64,000 nt of DNA from positions 2,232,001 to 2,296,000 of the forward strand of contig NZ_JAFEWC010000001.1 of NCBI RefSeq assembly GCF_017355875.1, read 5' to 3'. Position 1 is the first letter of the stretch, and each line of letters opens with the position of its first letter. Source of the DNA: Aridibaculum aurantiacum (GTDB taxonomy: Bacteria > Bacteroidota > Bacteroidia > Chitinophagales > Chitinophagaceae). The translations under genes and the position numbers were made by a program. Under the pieces are notes generated by a model. It was not told where the DNA came from and searched no databases. It saw only the letters and a program-made list of their open reading frames with translations. Positions 27,339 to 37,337 of the stretch are shown in pieces.

Positions 27339-27376
27339 CAGCCAAAAGTTTGCGCTAGTAGCGTGTAGAGGAGCAT

Positions 27377-29479
27377 ATGAAATTATTCCCGGAATCGGCA
27401 GCAGTACAGTTAGAGTTTGACAAGGTAAAAGACCTGCTGGTAGAGCATTGTAAAAGTGAATATGGTAAGAGTAAGGCAGCATCATTACGCATCCATACAC
27501 GCAAAGATTTTTTAGAAAGAGAACTTAACCAGTCAAACGAATACATGTTAATAGCTGGAGCCGGCCAGCATTTTCCCAATGATTATGTACTAAACATCCA
27601 GAAAGACCTGAAGCTTCTTGGTATACCAGGCGCCGTACTGGTAGGCGATCAGTTCATGAGCATCAGGAAACTGGCACTTAGCCTGCAATCTATTTTCCGA
27701 TGGTTTGATAACGAACGGCGTTTAGCTTATCCTGCACTTACTCATGTGATAGAAGACACCTATTACGAAAAGAATATTCTTGAGTGGATAGACCTGGTAC
27801 TGGATGAACTGGGCAATGTAAAGGATAATGCAAGTGAAGAATTGCAGCGCATCCGGATGGCTCTTTTCCGCAAAAGAAATGAACTGAGACGGGTGTTTGA
27901 AAAAGTGATCGCACGACTGGCTAAGCAAGGTTATACTGCTGATATAGATGAAAGCTTTAGCAACGGCAGGCGAGTGGTTGCCGTTTTTTCTGAATACAAG
28001 CGCCAGGTAAAAGGTATCCTTCACGGAGAAAGTGATACGCGCAAAACGGCATATATAGAACCGGAAGAAACCACTGAATTAAACAACGACATCTTTAGCC
28101 TGGAGAACGAAGAGCGGAAAGAGGTGCAAAGGATCTTTAGAAAACTTACCGCCGACCTTTCTGTTTATGCACACTTGCTACAGGGTTATCACACCATCAT
28201 TGGAGAATATGATTTTATAAGAGCAAAAGCTCTGCTGGCGCTGGATATGAACGCCGCAATGCCAACGCTTATGGATAAGGCTCATATTGAACTCATCAAT
28301 GCCTACCACCCGCTGTTGTACCTGTACAACAAAGCTGCTAATAAACCTACCATTCCAGTTACCATTACATTGAATGACAAGAACAGGATACTGGTAATAA
28401 GCGGGCCGAATGCCGGGGGTAAAACTGTTACTTTAAAAACTGTTGGGCTGTTGCAGATCATGATGCAAAGCGGCTTGCTGGTTCCTGTTGGTGGTCTGTC
28501 GCAGATGGGGATTTTCAAACAGCTGATGATACATATTGGCGATACCCAAAGCCTGGAGTTTGAACTGAGTACCTATAGCAGTCACCTGAAAAACATGCGT
28601 CACTTTATGGAAGTGGCAAATGGTAAAACACTATTTTTTATAGACGAATTGGGTAGCGGTAGTGACCCTAATTTAGGTGGTGCTTTTGCTGAAGTTATCA
28701 TGGAAGAACTGGCGCACAAACATTCTTTTGGAATTGTTACTACACACTACCTCAACCTGAAGGTGATGGCCAATAAAGTTCCCGGTATCATCAATGGAGC
28801 TATGGCCTTTGACGAGATCAACCTGCTGCCGATGTACCGGCTCATCGTAGGTAAACCAGGTAGTTCCTATACATTTTCGATAGCGGAAAGAATAGGCTTA
28901 CCAAAGCACCTGATAAACAAAGCACGTAAACTGGTAGATGAAGAGCATTTTACTTTAGATAAATTACTGAACCGCACTGAGCAGGACCTTCGTGAACTGG
29001 AGCAGAAAGAGAAGGAGCTTCATAAACTTATTCGCGAAAATGAAAAGCTGAAAAAAGAGATGACGCAGGTAATGGATAAAGAGCGTCATCGCCAGCAGGT
29101 AGAAATTTTAAAACAACAAAACCAGCTGACAGATGAAAAGCTGGCAAACCTGAAAGACCTGGAAAGAAAGATCAGGCAAATACTGATTGACTGGCGTAAA
29201 GCCGAAGACAAGGCAGAAATCATCAAGCAGATGCACAACTTGTTGTTTAAAAAGAAAGAGCAGGTAGTGGTGAATAAACTTGCTAAAAAAGTTGAAGGGA
29301 AGTATAAGGAAGTGAAAGGCGAAATAGTGGTAGGTGCTAAAGTAAAGTTGAAGAAAAACTACCAGGTAGGAGAGGTGAAGGAAATACGCGGCAAGCGGGC
29401 TGTTGTGCAGGTGGGCATGTTACCTATGAGTGTAGAGATGAATGATCTAGTGCTGGTGGAAGAAAAAGCCGCGGAATAG
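27377..29479 (+). CDS. MutS2-like DNA-binding ATPase without Smr domain
   Basis: A 700-residue MutS-superfamily protein. It has the clamp/lever region (about 30-320), then the ATPase domain with Walker A SGPNAGGKTVTLKT, ELSTYSSHLKNM, Walker B FFIDELGSGSDPNLGGA and the switch HYLNLK. A long coiled coil (about 505-605) and a small KOW-like beta domain (GAKVKLKKNYQVGEVKEI) end the protein. The canonical MutS2 has about 780 residues with a C-terminal Smr nuclease domain, which is missing here, and no N-terminal mismatch-recognition domain of MutS1 is present. MutS2 proteins act on recombination intermediates or rescue collided ribosomes. Confidence 0.88.
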   Translation: MKLFPESAAVQLEFDKVKDLLVEHCKSEYGKSKAASLRIHTRKDFLERELNQSNEYMLIAGAGQHFPNDYVLNIQKDLKLLGIPGAVLVGDQFMSIRKLALSLQSIFRWFDNERRLAYPALTHVIEDTYYEKNILEWIDLVLDELGNVKDNASEELQRIRMALFRKRNELRRVFEKVIARLAKQGYTADIDESFSNGRRVVAVFSEYKRQVKGILHGESDTRKTAYIEPEETTELNNDIFSLENEERKEVQRIFRKLTADLSVYAHLLQGYHTIIGEYDFIRAKALLALDMNAAMPTLMDKAHIELINAYHPLLYLYNKAANKPTIPVTITLNDKNRILVISGPNAGGKTVTLKTVGLLQIMMQSGLLVPVGGLSQMGIFKQLMIHIGDTQSLEFELSTYSSHLKNMRHFMEVANGKTLFFIDELGSGSDPNLGGAFAEVIMEELAHKHSFGIVTTHYLNLKVMANKVPGIINGAMAFDEINLLPMYRLIVGKPGSSYTFSIAERIGLPKHLINKARKLVDEEHFTLDKLLNRTEQDLRELEQKEKELHKLIRENEKLKKEMTQVMDKERHRQQVEILKQQNQLTDEKLANLKDLERKIRQILIDWRKAEDKAEIIKQMHNLLFKKKEQVVVNKLAKKVEGKYKEVKGEIVVGAKVKLKKNYQVGEVKEIRGKRAVVQVGMLPMSVEMNDLVLVEEKAAE

Positions 29480-29579
29480 CAGGTAAGTTTTTAGCCTAAT
29501 TATAAAGTGATTAAATAAATACAATATTTATTCGTTATAGACTTACCATGACTATTACAGGTTAATATTGCAGTCCCCA

Positions 29580-32201
29580 ATGTACCAACCGCTACACCTT
29601 TCACAATCCAATATTGATCGCCCCGATCACGGGACGCTTCATACATTCATGGAAAGGCATGTTGGTTATCTTTTGGTCGACAGAAAAAAGAGAGTAGAAG
29701 ACGTAAATACTCATTACCATTTATTTCATTCCTGCTTTAATACCCATTTACCGGAGCGCTTCTCTATTTTGGAAAAATCCACATTTGAAAATTTTCCTGC
29801 AAATTTCTACACCAATTTATCCTCTTTAATTTCCGGAGAAGCAGAAAGCTTTATATTTCAGGTTCAAGATCCAAATCAAAAACATATTTCTTACCAGGTA
29901 CAGTTGCAAAACCTTTCAGGTGCTATTCCTGGTAAGTCTTCTGTAGGGATATTTGTTCAACCAATGAGACTAACAATTTCTGCTAACCAACCTGCCTCAA
30001 TCGAACTGTTTGAGGTGCTTGTACAACAATCAACTGATGTGTACCAACTTGCCGATGCAGGTTTTATCATCAACTACACCAGCAATGCCGTAGAGAATGT
30101 ACTGGGTTATGCTCCTCATCATTTTATTGGTAAATCTGTATTGGAGGCCATTCACCCTGATGACAGGGATAATGTGAAAGAGTGGCTGATAAGCTTACGA
30201 GCAATAAAAGAAAGGCTGGTAACACTTGAATACCGTGTAAAGAATAAAGAAGGCGACTGGGTTTGGATTGAGAACAATGGAAGAAACATGCTGGATCACC
30301 CACATGTGGGCAGCATTGTTATGAACTTCAGGAATATTCAATCCAAGAAGATAGCAGACCATGCGCTGGTGCAGGCAGAACAAAGGTTATCAATGCTGCT
30401 GAACAATACTGAAGAATCGTTCATCATAGTCAACAGCAGGCTGCGTATCATTACTTACAATAAGGCTGCACAGGTTCACTCACCTTTCTTTTTTCAGCGT
30501 GAACTGCAGTCAGGTCTTTCTGTGCTTGAGCTGATAAAAAAGGAAGAGATCAATGAACTGATAGAAGTTTTCGAAATTGTTTTTACTGGTGAAGAAGTGG
30601 TGAAGGAAACCGTCTTCACTGATGAGAACCATCATGTTCATATTTACAACCACACGTACCGCCCACTGTTCGACCAGAACGGGGAGATCTTCGGCGTTTT
30701 CATTACTTCCACCAATATTACCGAGCGTAAAAAATTAACTGAAGAGTTAGCAGCTAACAGCAACCGGCTGGAGACAGCTCAACAAATAGCAAGGCTGGGG
30801 TATTTCGAAAACAACTTTACCAATAAAGAGATATTCTGCTCGCCGCAGTTTTACGAGATTCTTGGGATACAAGAAGCAGAAGCCACTTTTAAAGATTTCA
30901 ATTTCCTTCACCAAGTTGTTCATCCAGAGGATAAGGAACTCCTGAGGAATGCACTTGAAAATTCATTTAGTACCGGCGAAAGTTTTAATATAGAATTCAG
31001 GGTGACAGGCGAGAAGGAAAAAGTGATACTGGCTATTGGCGTTGTAGAGAAAGATGCGGATGGATTGCCAACCAAATTCCGTGTAACCATACAGGATATT
31101 ACAGATAGTAAGATGGCCATACTGGCTATTCAAACGTTGGAATCCCGGTTCCGCTCTTTGTTTGAAAACAGCATTGATGGTGTCATTTTATCTAAATGGG
31201 AGGGAGCCATCACTTCGGGTAATCCTTCTATCTGCAAAATGCTTGGTTATACTTCTGATGAATTGTTAAGCCTTACCCGTCACGACCTGTTGCAACTGGA
31301 GTCTCCGCTTGTGCAGGAAATGATGGACCAGCGTGAGAAAACTGGTTCTTACATGGGTGAGTTGATGATCCGTCATAAGGACGGTTATTATATACCTGCG
31401 GAAGTTACTTCCATGATGATGAAGGATGGAGAAGGTCATAATTATATTTCATCCATCATAAGAGATATAACTGAGAAGAAAAAAATAGAAAAGGAACAAA
31501 AAGCACTTACAGAAGAATTGCTGAAAAACAACCAGGACCTGCAGCAGTTTTCTTTCATCACATCGCATAACCTGCGGGCTCCGGTGGCTAACCTTATGAG
31601 CTTACTCAGCTTGTACAATAAGAGCAATCCTGGTGATGATTTTAACCTGGTATTGGTTGATAAATTTGCTGAGGCCACTCAGCAGTTGAACCAAACATTA
31701 AATGATTTGGTGAACGTACTGGTGATAAAGTCAAATAACAATATCAGCAGCGATACCGTGTTTCTTTCTGCTGTATTTGCTGATGTACTGAAGAATGTAG
31801 AAAGCTTACTGGAGCAGCAACATGGAGTTATAAATACTGATTTTTCTGCCGTTGATGAAATACGCTATAACAGGATACATGTTGAAAGCATATTTTTGAA
31901 CATGATCTCCAACGCGATCCGTTATCGTTCAGCAGATCGTAAGCCAGTTATCAATATACGTTCGTATGTAGTTCCAGGGTATATTGTTGTTGACTTTAAT
32001 GATAACGGGATGGGGATGGATTTAAAACGTTATGGTGACAGACTGTTTGGATTGTACCAGAGGTTTCACGATAACAGGGAAGGCAAGGGTTTAGGTTTAT
32101 ATATGACCCGTTCGCAGGTAATGGCGATGGGTGGAAAAATAGAAGTAGAAAGTGAGCCCGGCGTAGGTAGTACTTTCAAAGTTTTTTTCAAATCACTATA
32201 A
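29580..32201 (+). CDS. Multi-PAS sensor histidine kinase (HN-type H box)
   Basis: Soluble kinase of about 873 residues from the ATG at 29580 (a TTG lies at 29568). At least four PAS/PAC-like units occupy about residues 10-640 (for example VLGYAPHHFIGKSVLEAIHPDD and MLGYTSDELLSLTRHDLLQLE). The phosphoacceptor is in SHNLRAPVANL, near residue 663; the residue after His is Asn rather than Asp, a known subgroup in Bacteroidota. The ATPase domain has NMISNAIRYR, DNGMGMD and GKGLGLYMTRSQ. A stand-alone receiver gene begins 4 bp after its stop, so the two form a transmitter-receiver pair. Confidence 0.9.
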   Translation: MYQPLHLSQSNIDRPDHGTLHTFMERHVGYLLVDRKKRVEDVNTHYHLFHSCFNTHLPERFSILEKSTFENFPANFYTNLSSLISGEAESFIFQVQDPNQKHISYQVQLQNLSGAIPGKSSVGIFVQPMRLTISANQPASIELFEVLVQQSTDVYQLADAGFIINYTSNAVENVLGYAPHHFIGKSVLEAIHPDDRDNVKEWLISLRAIKERLVTLEYRVKNKEGDWVWIENNGRNMLDHPHVGSIVMNFRNIQSKKIADHALVQAEQRLSMLLNNTEESFIIVNSRLRIITYNKAAQVHSPFFFQRELQSGLSVLELIKKEEINELIEVFEIVFTGEEVVKETVFTDENHHVHIYNHTYRPLFDQNGEIFGVFITSTNITERKKLTEELAANSNRLETAQQIARLGYFENNFTNKEIFCSPQFYEILGIQEAEATFKDFNFLHQVVHPEDKELLRNALENSFSTGESFNIEFRVTGEKEKVILAIGVVEKDADGLPTKFRVTIQDITDSKMAILAIQTLESRFRSLFENSIDGVILSKWEGAITSGNPSICKMLGYTSDELLSLTRHDLLQLESPLVQEMMDQREKTGSYMGELMIRHKDGYYIPAEVTSMMMKDGEGHNYISSIIRDITEKKKIEKEQKALTEELLKNNQDLQQFSFITSHNLRAPVANLMSLLSLYNKSNPGDDFNLVLVDKFAEATQQLNQTLNDLVNVLVIKSNNNISSDTVFLSAVFADVLKNVESLLEQQHGVINTDFSAVDEIRYNRIHVESIFLNMISNAIRYRSADRKPVINIRSYVVPGYIVVDFNDNGMGMDLKRYGDRLFGLYQRFHDNREGKGLGLYMTRSQVMAMGGKIEVESEPGVGSTFKVFFKSL

Positions 32202-32205
32202 TCGA

Positions 32206-32595
32206 ATGTCCAGATATTCTAACGTATTACTAGTAGAAGATGATCCGATAACAATAATGGTTTGCGACAGGATCATTAAAATGAGCGATTTTGCTCAAAA
32301 TGTTGTTTCGTGCGAAAACGGTAAATATGCCATAGACCATATCAAACGTATAATAGACGAAGGCAAACAATTTCCAGAAATCATTTTCCTTGATATAAAC
32401 ATGCCGGTTATGAACGGCTGGGATTTCCTGGAAGAGTTTGAGGCATTGAAAGATATGATAAGCCCTATGCCTCGCATCTTCATTCTTTCTTCTACTGTAG
32501 ACCCGGAAGATTACAAAAGAGCCAAATCATTTACAGCTGTAGATAATTTTATCTCGAAGCCACTGAGCAAAGAATTTTTAGATGATATAAAATAA
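32206..32595 (+). CDS. Single-domain response regulator
   Basis: A 129-residue receiver domain with no output domain. The acidic pocket is E11-D12-D13 (LLVEDDPIT), the phosphoacceptor D63 is in FLDINMPVMNGW, the conserved Ser/Thr is in ILSSTVD and the Lys in ISKPLS. It probably accepts phosphate from the kinase encoded 4 bp upstream and signals through protein contacts. A terminator follows directly. Confidence 0.93.
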   Translation: MSRYSNVLLVEDDPITIMVCDRIIKMSDFAQNVVSCENGKYAIDHIKRIIDEGKQFPEIIFLDINMPVMNGWDFLEEFEALKDMISPMPRIFILSSTVDPEDYKRAKSFTAVDNFISKPLSKEFLDDIK

Positions 32596-32620
32596 AAGAG
32601 GACCTAAATCCTCTTTTATT
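32591..32620. terminator. Bidirectional terminator between receiver gene and rmuC
   Basis: Perfect 12-bp inverted repeat AATAAAAGAGGA (32591-32602) and TCCTCTTTTATT (32609-32620), with T runs on either side in the respective direction. It overlaps both 3' ends. Confidence 0.85.
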
Positions 32621-34011
32621 TATTCAAGCGCCAGGTATTTTTCAGGTAATTGCTTTGCAGTTTTAGCACCCATTTTCTTCAATTCTTCTACACGATTTAC
32701 CAGGTTTCCTCTTCCCGTTGCTAATTGTTTGAAAGCTTCATTATAGCTATTGTTAGCTTCAGCCAGTCTCTTACCCACTAATTCCATATTGTCTATAAAA
32801 CCGCAGAACTTCTCGTACAATGCACCCGCTTTTTCTGCAATGTCTACAGCATGCTTTTGTTGTTGCTCTACCTTCCACAGGTCGGCAATTATCTTTAGCA
32901 CACTGAAGAGGTTGGTAGGACTAACTAGTAAAATCTTTTTATCGTAAGCATATTTCCAAAGTTGTACATCAGCTTTTATGGCTTCTAAAAATGCTGGCTC
33001 TATAGGTATAAATAGCAAGACGTAATCTAACGCGCCAGCATACTTTGGATAGTTCTTCCTGCTAAGGCCATCTATATGCTGCTTAACAGAACGTATATGT
33101 TCTTTAAGAAACGCCACCTGCTGTTCCTTATCATCGCAACCTATGCATTGCTCCCACGCCACCAGCGACACTTTAGAATCAATGATTACCCTGCGCTGGT
33201 CAGGGTAGTAAATGATGATGTCAGGTTGCAGACCCTTTCCCTGTTCATCTTTTATAACATTGCCTGCTGCATCACGTATATATTCCTGCACAGCGAACTC
33301 CCTGCCTTTGGTAAGGCCGCTGTTCTCCAGCAATCCTTCCAGGATCATTTCGCCCCAGTTGCCTTGTAGCTTGTTATTGCCTTTTAGTGCAGTGGTAAGA
33401 TTGTTTGCTTCCTGGCTTACCTGCTTGCTCATCTCTACCAGCCTGTGCACCTCCTTTTCCAACGAAAATCTTTCTTTGGATTCCTTATCATACGTCTCTT
33501 CTACCTTTTGCTTAAACGCTACCAGGTTCTCTTTCAGCGGGTCAAGCAAGAGTTTCAATTTCTCTTCGTTGGCTTGAGTAAATCGCAGCGATTGCTCGTT
33601 CAGTATCCTGTTTGAGATCTCACCAAATTCAAGTTTGAATTGTTCTCTCAGTCGCAACATTTCATTTTGCTGCAGGTCAAGCTTTTCGCGCATATACTTA
33701 AGGTTTGCAGTCAGGTCTGCTACCTGCGACAAAGCTTGTTGATGCTGCTCCTGCAATTGCGTATACGCCACATATTGTTGCTTCAACAATTCATTCTGGC
33801 TTTCGGCTTTATTAGCCCTTTGCAGCAGCTCATTTACATTAGCTAAAGCTTGTTGCTTTTCCTGTTTCGCCTGTTGCAATGCTAACTCTTGCTGACGAAT
33901 ATGCTCGTTAGCCGCAGCTACAGTTTTTGATACAGATGCATTGTGCAACAGGTAGGCAACAACCGCAGTAACTGCAATAGCCATAGCTGCTATTAGAATA
34001 TACACTTCCAT
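32620..34011 (-). CDS. rmuC: RmuC family protein
   Basis: A 463-residue protein with an N-terminal membrane anchor (VYILIAAMAIAVTAVVAYLL), a long coiled coil (about 25-190) and a C-terminal nuclease-like domain of the PD-(D/E)xK type (GNWGEMILEGLLENSGL, QPDIIIYYPDQRRVIIDSKVSLVAWE). RmuC limits inversions at short inverted repeats and has been linked to defence and DNA quality control in some bacteria. The D...DSK residues expected for the fold are present. Downstream of the TonB receptor on the same strand, with a 170-bp gap holding a 41-bp repeat. Confidence 0.92.
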   Translation of the reverse strand: MEVYILIAAMAIAVTAVVAYLLHNASVSKTVAAANEHIRQQELALQQAKQEKQQALANVNELLQRANKAESQNELLKQQYVAYTQLQEQHQQALSQVADLTANLKYMREKLDLQQNEMLRLREQFKLEFGEISNRILNEQSLRFTQANEEKLKLLLDPLKENLVAFKQKVEETYDKESKERFSLEKEVHRLVEMSKQVSQEANNLTTALKGNNKLQGNWGEMILEGLLENSGLTKGREFAVQEYIRDAAGNVIKDEQGKGLQPDIIIYYPDQRRVIIDSKVSLVAWEQCIGCDDKEQQVAFLKEHIRSVKQHIDGLSRKNYPKYAGALDYVLLFIPIEPAFLEAIKADVQLWKYAYDKKILLVSPTNLFSVLKIIADLWKVEQQQKHAVDIAEKAGALYEKFCGFIDNMELVGKRLAEANNSYNEAFKQLATGRGNLVNRVEELKKMGAKTAKQLPEKYLALE

Positions 34012-34091
34012 ATTTTTTGTAGTTATGCCAATGAGTTTTGGCAGGTTTTAAAGGTATAGCAAATAGGAGAGAAGCTGCCATAGCTGCTGCG

Positions 34092-34132
34092 TAGAATTAC
34101 TGAAAGCACAAGTGAGTGACACAACCAAAGAT
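34092..34132 (+). repeat. 41-bp intergenic repeat, copy 1
   Basis: TAGAATTAC, then 7 variable bases, then ACAAGTGAGTGACACAAC, one variable base and AAAGAT. The same arrangement with identical spacing occurs at 46654-46694 on the same strand. It lies between a TonB receptor stop and the rmuC start and matches no coding frame. Confidence 0.7.
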
Positions 34133-34181
34133 GCTGGCTGTACAACTGCTGGCAAAACAAAGTTCTCTTTCAATAAATAGG

Positions 34182-36341
34182 CTACAACCTGATCTTCACG
34201 CCACCATTTACAACAAAACCTTCTACCGGTGCATAGATGTCCCTGAAGTTAGGATTGCTGACAGAGCCGGTGTAGATGGTATCGAACCTGGTTTGGCGGG
34301 TGTTGGTGAAGTTTTCGAAGTTGAGGAAGATGGAAAAGTTATCCCACAGTTTTTCGGCCATGAAACCCATGATCCAGTACGACTTGCCGAATGTGCCATC
34401 ATTCAATCTTTGCCTGCTAAAGTGGTATGCTTCCAGGCCAAGCTTTAGTTTATCTTCTATTTCGTACATCAGCACATTGTTGAGGCGGTGGCGTGCAGTT
34501 AGCGGCAGCCATTCCTGCTGGTTGTTGAAGTAGGTATTGGCATCGGTAAACGTATAACCTATGAACAGTTTGAAGTGGTCGTAGGTCAGGCGCAGGTTGG
34601 TTTCTGTTCCTTTAGTGTCAAGGTAGCCTGTAGAATTTTGAAACTGCACCTTGCCACCAGGAGCGCCAACCATCACCAGCGGGTTGTTTAGCCTGGTGTA
34701 AAAAAACAAATGATTGAAGCTTACACCGAGTTCACCAATTGTAGTGCGATAATTGATGTCCCAGTTACCTCCGATAGAACGTTCATTTTTTGAGTTGTTC
34801 AGATCGATAGGCAGGAGGTTCTGGAACTGGCGACGTTCTGCTTCTTCTGTAAAAATAGTAGGTGTTTTATAACCATAGCCACCGCCAATGCGGGTGGTGA
34901 GTTTTGGATTTACTCTAAACATGGCAGATACACGCGGCAACAGTTCAAAGCCAAATTCGTTAACATAATCGCCTCTTAAACCTGTTTCTAAAACTACCTT
35001 CTCAGAAATATTCCAGGCGTTTTGTACAAAGATGCCATAGGTGTTGAAGCTATAGTCTCTTTTAGGATCTGTTGTTTGCGCCTGCTCCTTCAAATTATCC
35101 GTTATCACGTTTGTACCAATGATCCAGTCGGCATTTTCTCCCTGCCTGTTCCAGGTAAGTTCTGAAAAAGAAGATTGCTGTAAAGCATCGAAAGTATATG
35201 CAGGAATATTGATCACCCTGTTGAACCTGCTATAGCTGTTCTTGAACTGCAGCGTGAATTGCTCATTCAATTTGTGTGCAATGCCGAACTGCGTGGTGAT
35301 GCGGTCTGTATTGTTCTTCTCAAAGAAGCCATTGCCGCCGTTCTTGATATAAGTGATACTACCACCGGTGCGGTCTTCAGTTATGTAGGTGACACCTACA
35401 TCTGCTGTTGTCTTGTTGCCGTACAGGAACAGCCGTGGGTTGATGGTGTATCGTTCAAATTTTGGTATAGCTGTAAATCCAATTGCCGCAGGATCAAAAG
35501 GGGCATTGCTGTTGCGTGATGCAAAAACTGTCAGCCCTGCTTTTCCATAACGTTCACTATAAAACCCACTTAGGTCTAATCCTCCGGCAGATGTACCATT
35601 AGCCAGGAAGTTCAACTCTCTTTCATTGCCGGGCGTCTTGCTTACAAGATTTACTAAACCTGCTATAGCTCCGCCTCCGTACAATGTAGAAGCAGCTCCT
35701 TTGATCACCTCCACCTGTCGCAGGTCGAGTGGTGCGATCTGTAATATGGATAGACCTCCAGAGAAACCAGAATACATGGGATAGCCATCTCTCAACAGCT
35801 GGGTATATCTTCCTTCCAAACCTTGTATACGAATACCTGCATTGAAAGATGTTGCAGAAGTTTGTTGTGTTTGAATGCCGGTGCTTTCGTTAAGCAACAT
35901 CCTTATGTCGCCAGGTTTCATATTTCCTTTTTCAGTTAACTCTTCACCCGATATGACTTCGACACGTGTTGGTATATTGGCAATGGTACGGCTGATACGA
36001 GTAGCTGTTACAATGACCTCTTCTTCTTCGTGTTCTTCGCCTTCTTCTAACAGCACTTCCACTATTGTATCATCCGGCTGAGGTACCTGGATGGTTATCT
36101 CATTCTCTTCCATCCCTACAAAAGACACTTTCACTTTATAGGTTCCTGCAGCGACACCAGAGAAAGTTGCTATACCCATACTATCTGCTATTGCAGTTTG
36201 TTTGATAGATGAAATAGAAACGGTAGCACCTGCAAGAGGTGTCTTTTCTTCACTTGTTTTTACTGATAACCTGATGGTGTGTTGCGCATATGTAGTAAAT
36301 GCACAAAGCATTAGTATGAATAGCAGAAAATTTTTCTTCAT
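34182..36341 (-). CDS. TonB-dependent receptor
   Basis: A 719-residue outer-membrane receptor with a signal peptide (MKKNFLLFILMLCAFTTYA), a carboxypeptidase-regulatory-like domain (about 22-100, VKTSEEKTPLAGATVSI), a plug (about 110-235; IATVIVTATRISR-type TonB box region, GIRIQGLEGRYTQLLRDGYPMYSG, VIKGAASTLYGGGAIAGLVNLVS) and a barrel to the end. The plug resembles siderophore and cobalamin/heme receptors (BtuB/FecA style) rather than SusC, and there is no SusD. Ligand not determinable; a metal chelate is a fair guess. A -7 element lies 32 bp upstream. Confidence 0.9.
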   Translation of the reverse strand: MKKNFLLFILMLCAFTTYAQHTIRLSVKTSEEKTPLAGATVSISSIKQTAIADSMGIATFSGVAAGTYKVKVSFVGMEENEITIQVPQPDDTIVEVLLEEGEEHEEEEVIVTATRISRTIANIPTRVEVISGEELTEKGNMKPGDIRMLLNESTGIQTQQTSATSFNAGIRIQGLEGRYTQLLRDGYPMYSGFSGGLSILQIAPLDLRQVEVIKGAASTLYGGGAIAGLVNLVSKTPGNERELNFLANGTSAGGLDLSGFYSERYGKAGLTVFASRNSNAPFDPAAIGFTAIPKFERYTINPRLFLYGNKTTADVGVTYITEDRTGGSITYIKNGGNGFFEKNNTDRITTQFGIAHKLNEQFTLQFKNSYSRFNRVINIPAYTFDALQQSSFSELTWNRQGENADWIIGTNVITDNLKEQAQTTDPKRDYSFNTYGIFVQNAWNISEKVVLETGLRGDYVNEFGFELLPRVSAMFRVNPKLTTRIGGGYGYKTPTIFTEEAERRQFQNLLPIDLNNSKNERSIGGNWDINYRTTIGELGVSFNHLFFYTRLNNPLVMVGAPGGKVQFQNSTGYLDTKGTETNLRLTYDHFKLFIGYTFTDANTYFNNQQEWLPLTARHRLNNVLMYEIEDKLKLGLEAYHFSRQRLNDGTFGKSYWIMGFMAEKLWDNFSIFLNFENFTNTRQTRFDTIYTGSVSNPNFRDIYAPVEGFVVNGGVKIRL

Positions 36342-36372
36342 TAGAAAAGATTGAGGATGTGAGACACCGGCG

Positions 36373-36380
36373 CAAAAGTA
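36373..36380 (-). promoter_or_regulatory. -7 promoter element (TACTTTTG, minus strand)
   Basis: Reads TACTTTTG on the minus strand, 31 bp upstream of the TonB receptor start. Confidence 0.45.
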
Positions 36381-36431
36381 ACTGATAGGTTTTATTGGAT
36401 ACGCCAGTATCTACACCTGGTAGGTAAGAGA

Positions 36432-36460
36432 TAAAAAAAAGCTACCGAAGTAGCTTTCAT
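36432..36460 (-). terminator. Terminator of the NmrA-like oxidoreductase gene
   Basis: On the minus strand, an 8-bp stem (AAAGCTAC / GTAGCTTT) closes a TTCG tetraloop and is followed by a T run. It lies 26 bp after the stop at 36486. Confidence 0.85.
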
Positions 36461-36485
36461 ACTTTCTGAAACAAATGAAGAAGTC

Positions 36486-37337
36486 TTAACTAGTTTTCAA
36501 TGCTTCGGCTACGGTTGCCGACAATGAAGTAGTAGGTCTTCCTATCAAAGAAGATAGTTGACGGCTGTTATCATACAAGTCACCGTTAGCAGCACTAGTA
36601 TCCCACCCGGCTATGGCTTTTGCAAATCCTTCAGGAATTCCAAAGCTTGAAAGTATACTTGCATACTCTTCCTCTGGAAGATTCTTATACGGAATATCCT
36701 TACCAGTTTGCTTTGAAATTTCGGCGGCAAGATCAGTTAAGGTAAATGACTCGTCACCAGCAAGCTCATAGACTTTGCCCTGGTGACCTTCTCCTGTTAA
36801 CACAGCAACTGCAGCTTCTGCATAATCAGCCCTGGCAGCGCCTGATATTTTTCCTTCGCCAGCGCTGCCTATAAATGCACCGCCTGCCAAAGCACCTCCA
36901 ATAGATCCTGTATAGTTTTCGGTATACCAGCCATTGCGCAGGATGGTATAAGGTATGCCTGCTTGTTTCAATGTAGCTTCAGTTTCAAGGTGCTCTCCTG
37001 CAAGACTAAGCGTGGAAGTGTCAGCATGTAACAAACTGGTGTAGACGATCCATTTCACGCCGGCGTTTTTGGCAGCTTCTATTGTGTTGCGGTGCTGTGC
37101 TGCTCTTTGTCCAATTTCGCTGGAAGAAATAAGCAAAAGCGTATCTACACCCGCAAGCGCTGTATCCAGCGTGCCGGGAATAGAGTAGTCAGCATGTCTT
37201 AGTTCTACACCAAGATCTTCCGCTTTAGATGTAGTGCGTGCCATGGCCACAATATTATCGGCAGCTAATTTTTCCTTTAGCTTACTTACTACTATGCGAC
37301 CCAGTTGTCCTGATGCTCCTGTGATGGCTATTTTCAT
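36486..37337 (-). CDS. NmrA-like NAD(P)H:quinone oxidoreductase (QOR2 type)
   Basis: A 283-residue Rossmann protein of the atypical short-chain dehydrogenase group. The N-terminal nucleotide motif is ITGASGQLGRIV, the Arg in MARTTSKA suggests NADPH, and VKWIVYTSLLHAD and ILRNGWYTENY match the QorB/YtfG quinone oxidoreductases. It probably reduces quinones or senses the NADP(H) ratio. A single-gene unit with its own terminator. Confidence 0.87.
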   Translation of the reverse strand: MKIAITGASGQLGRIVVSKLKEKLAADNIVAMARTTSKAEDLGVELRHADYSIPGTLDTALAGVDTLLLISSSEIGQRAAQHRNTIEAAKNAGVKWIVYTSLLHADTSTLSLAGEHLETEATLKQAGIPYTILRNGWYTENYTGSIGGALAGGAFIGSAGEGKISGAARADYAEAAVAVLTGEGHQGKVYELAGDESFTLTDLAAEISKQTGKDIPYKNLPEEEYASILSSFGIPEGFAKAIAGWDTSAANGDLYDNSRQLSSLIGRPTTSLSATVAEALKTS

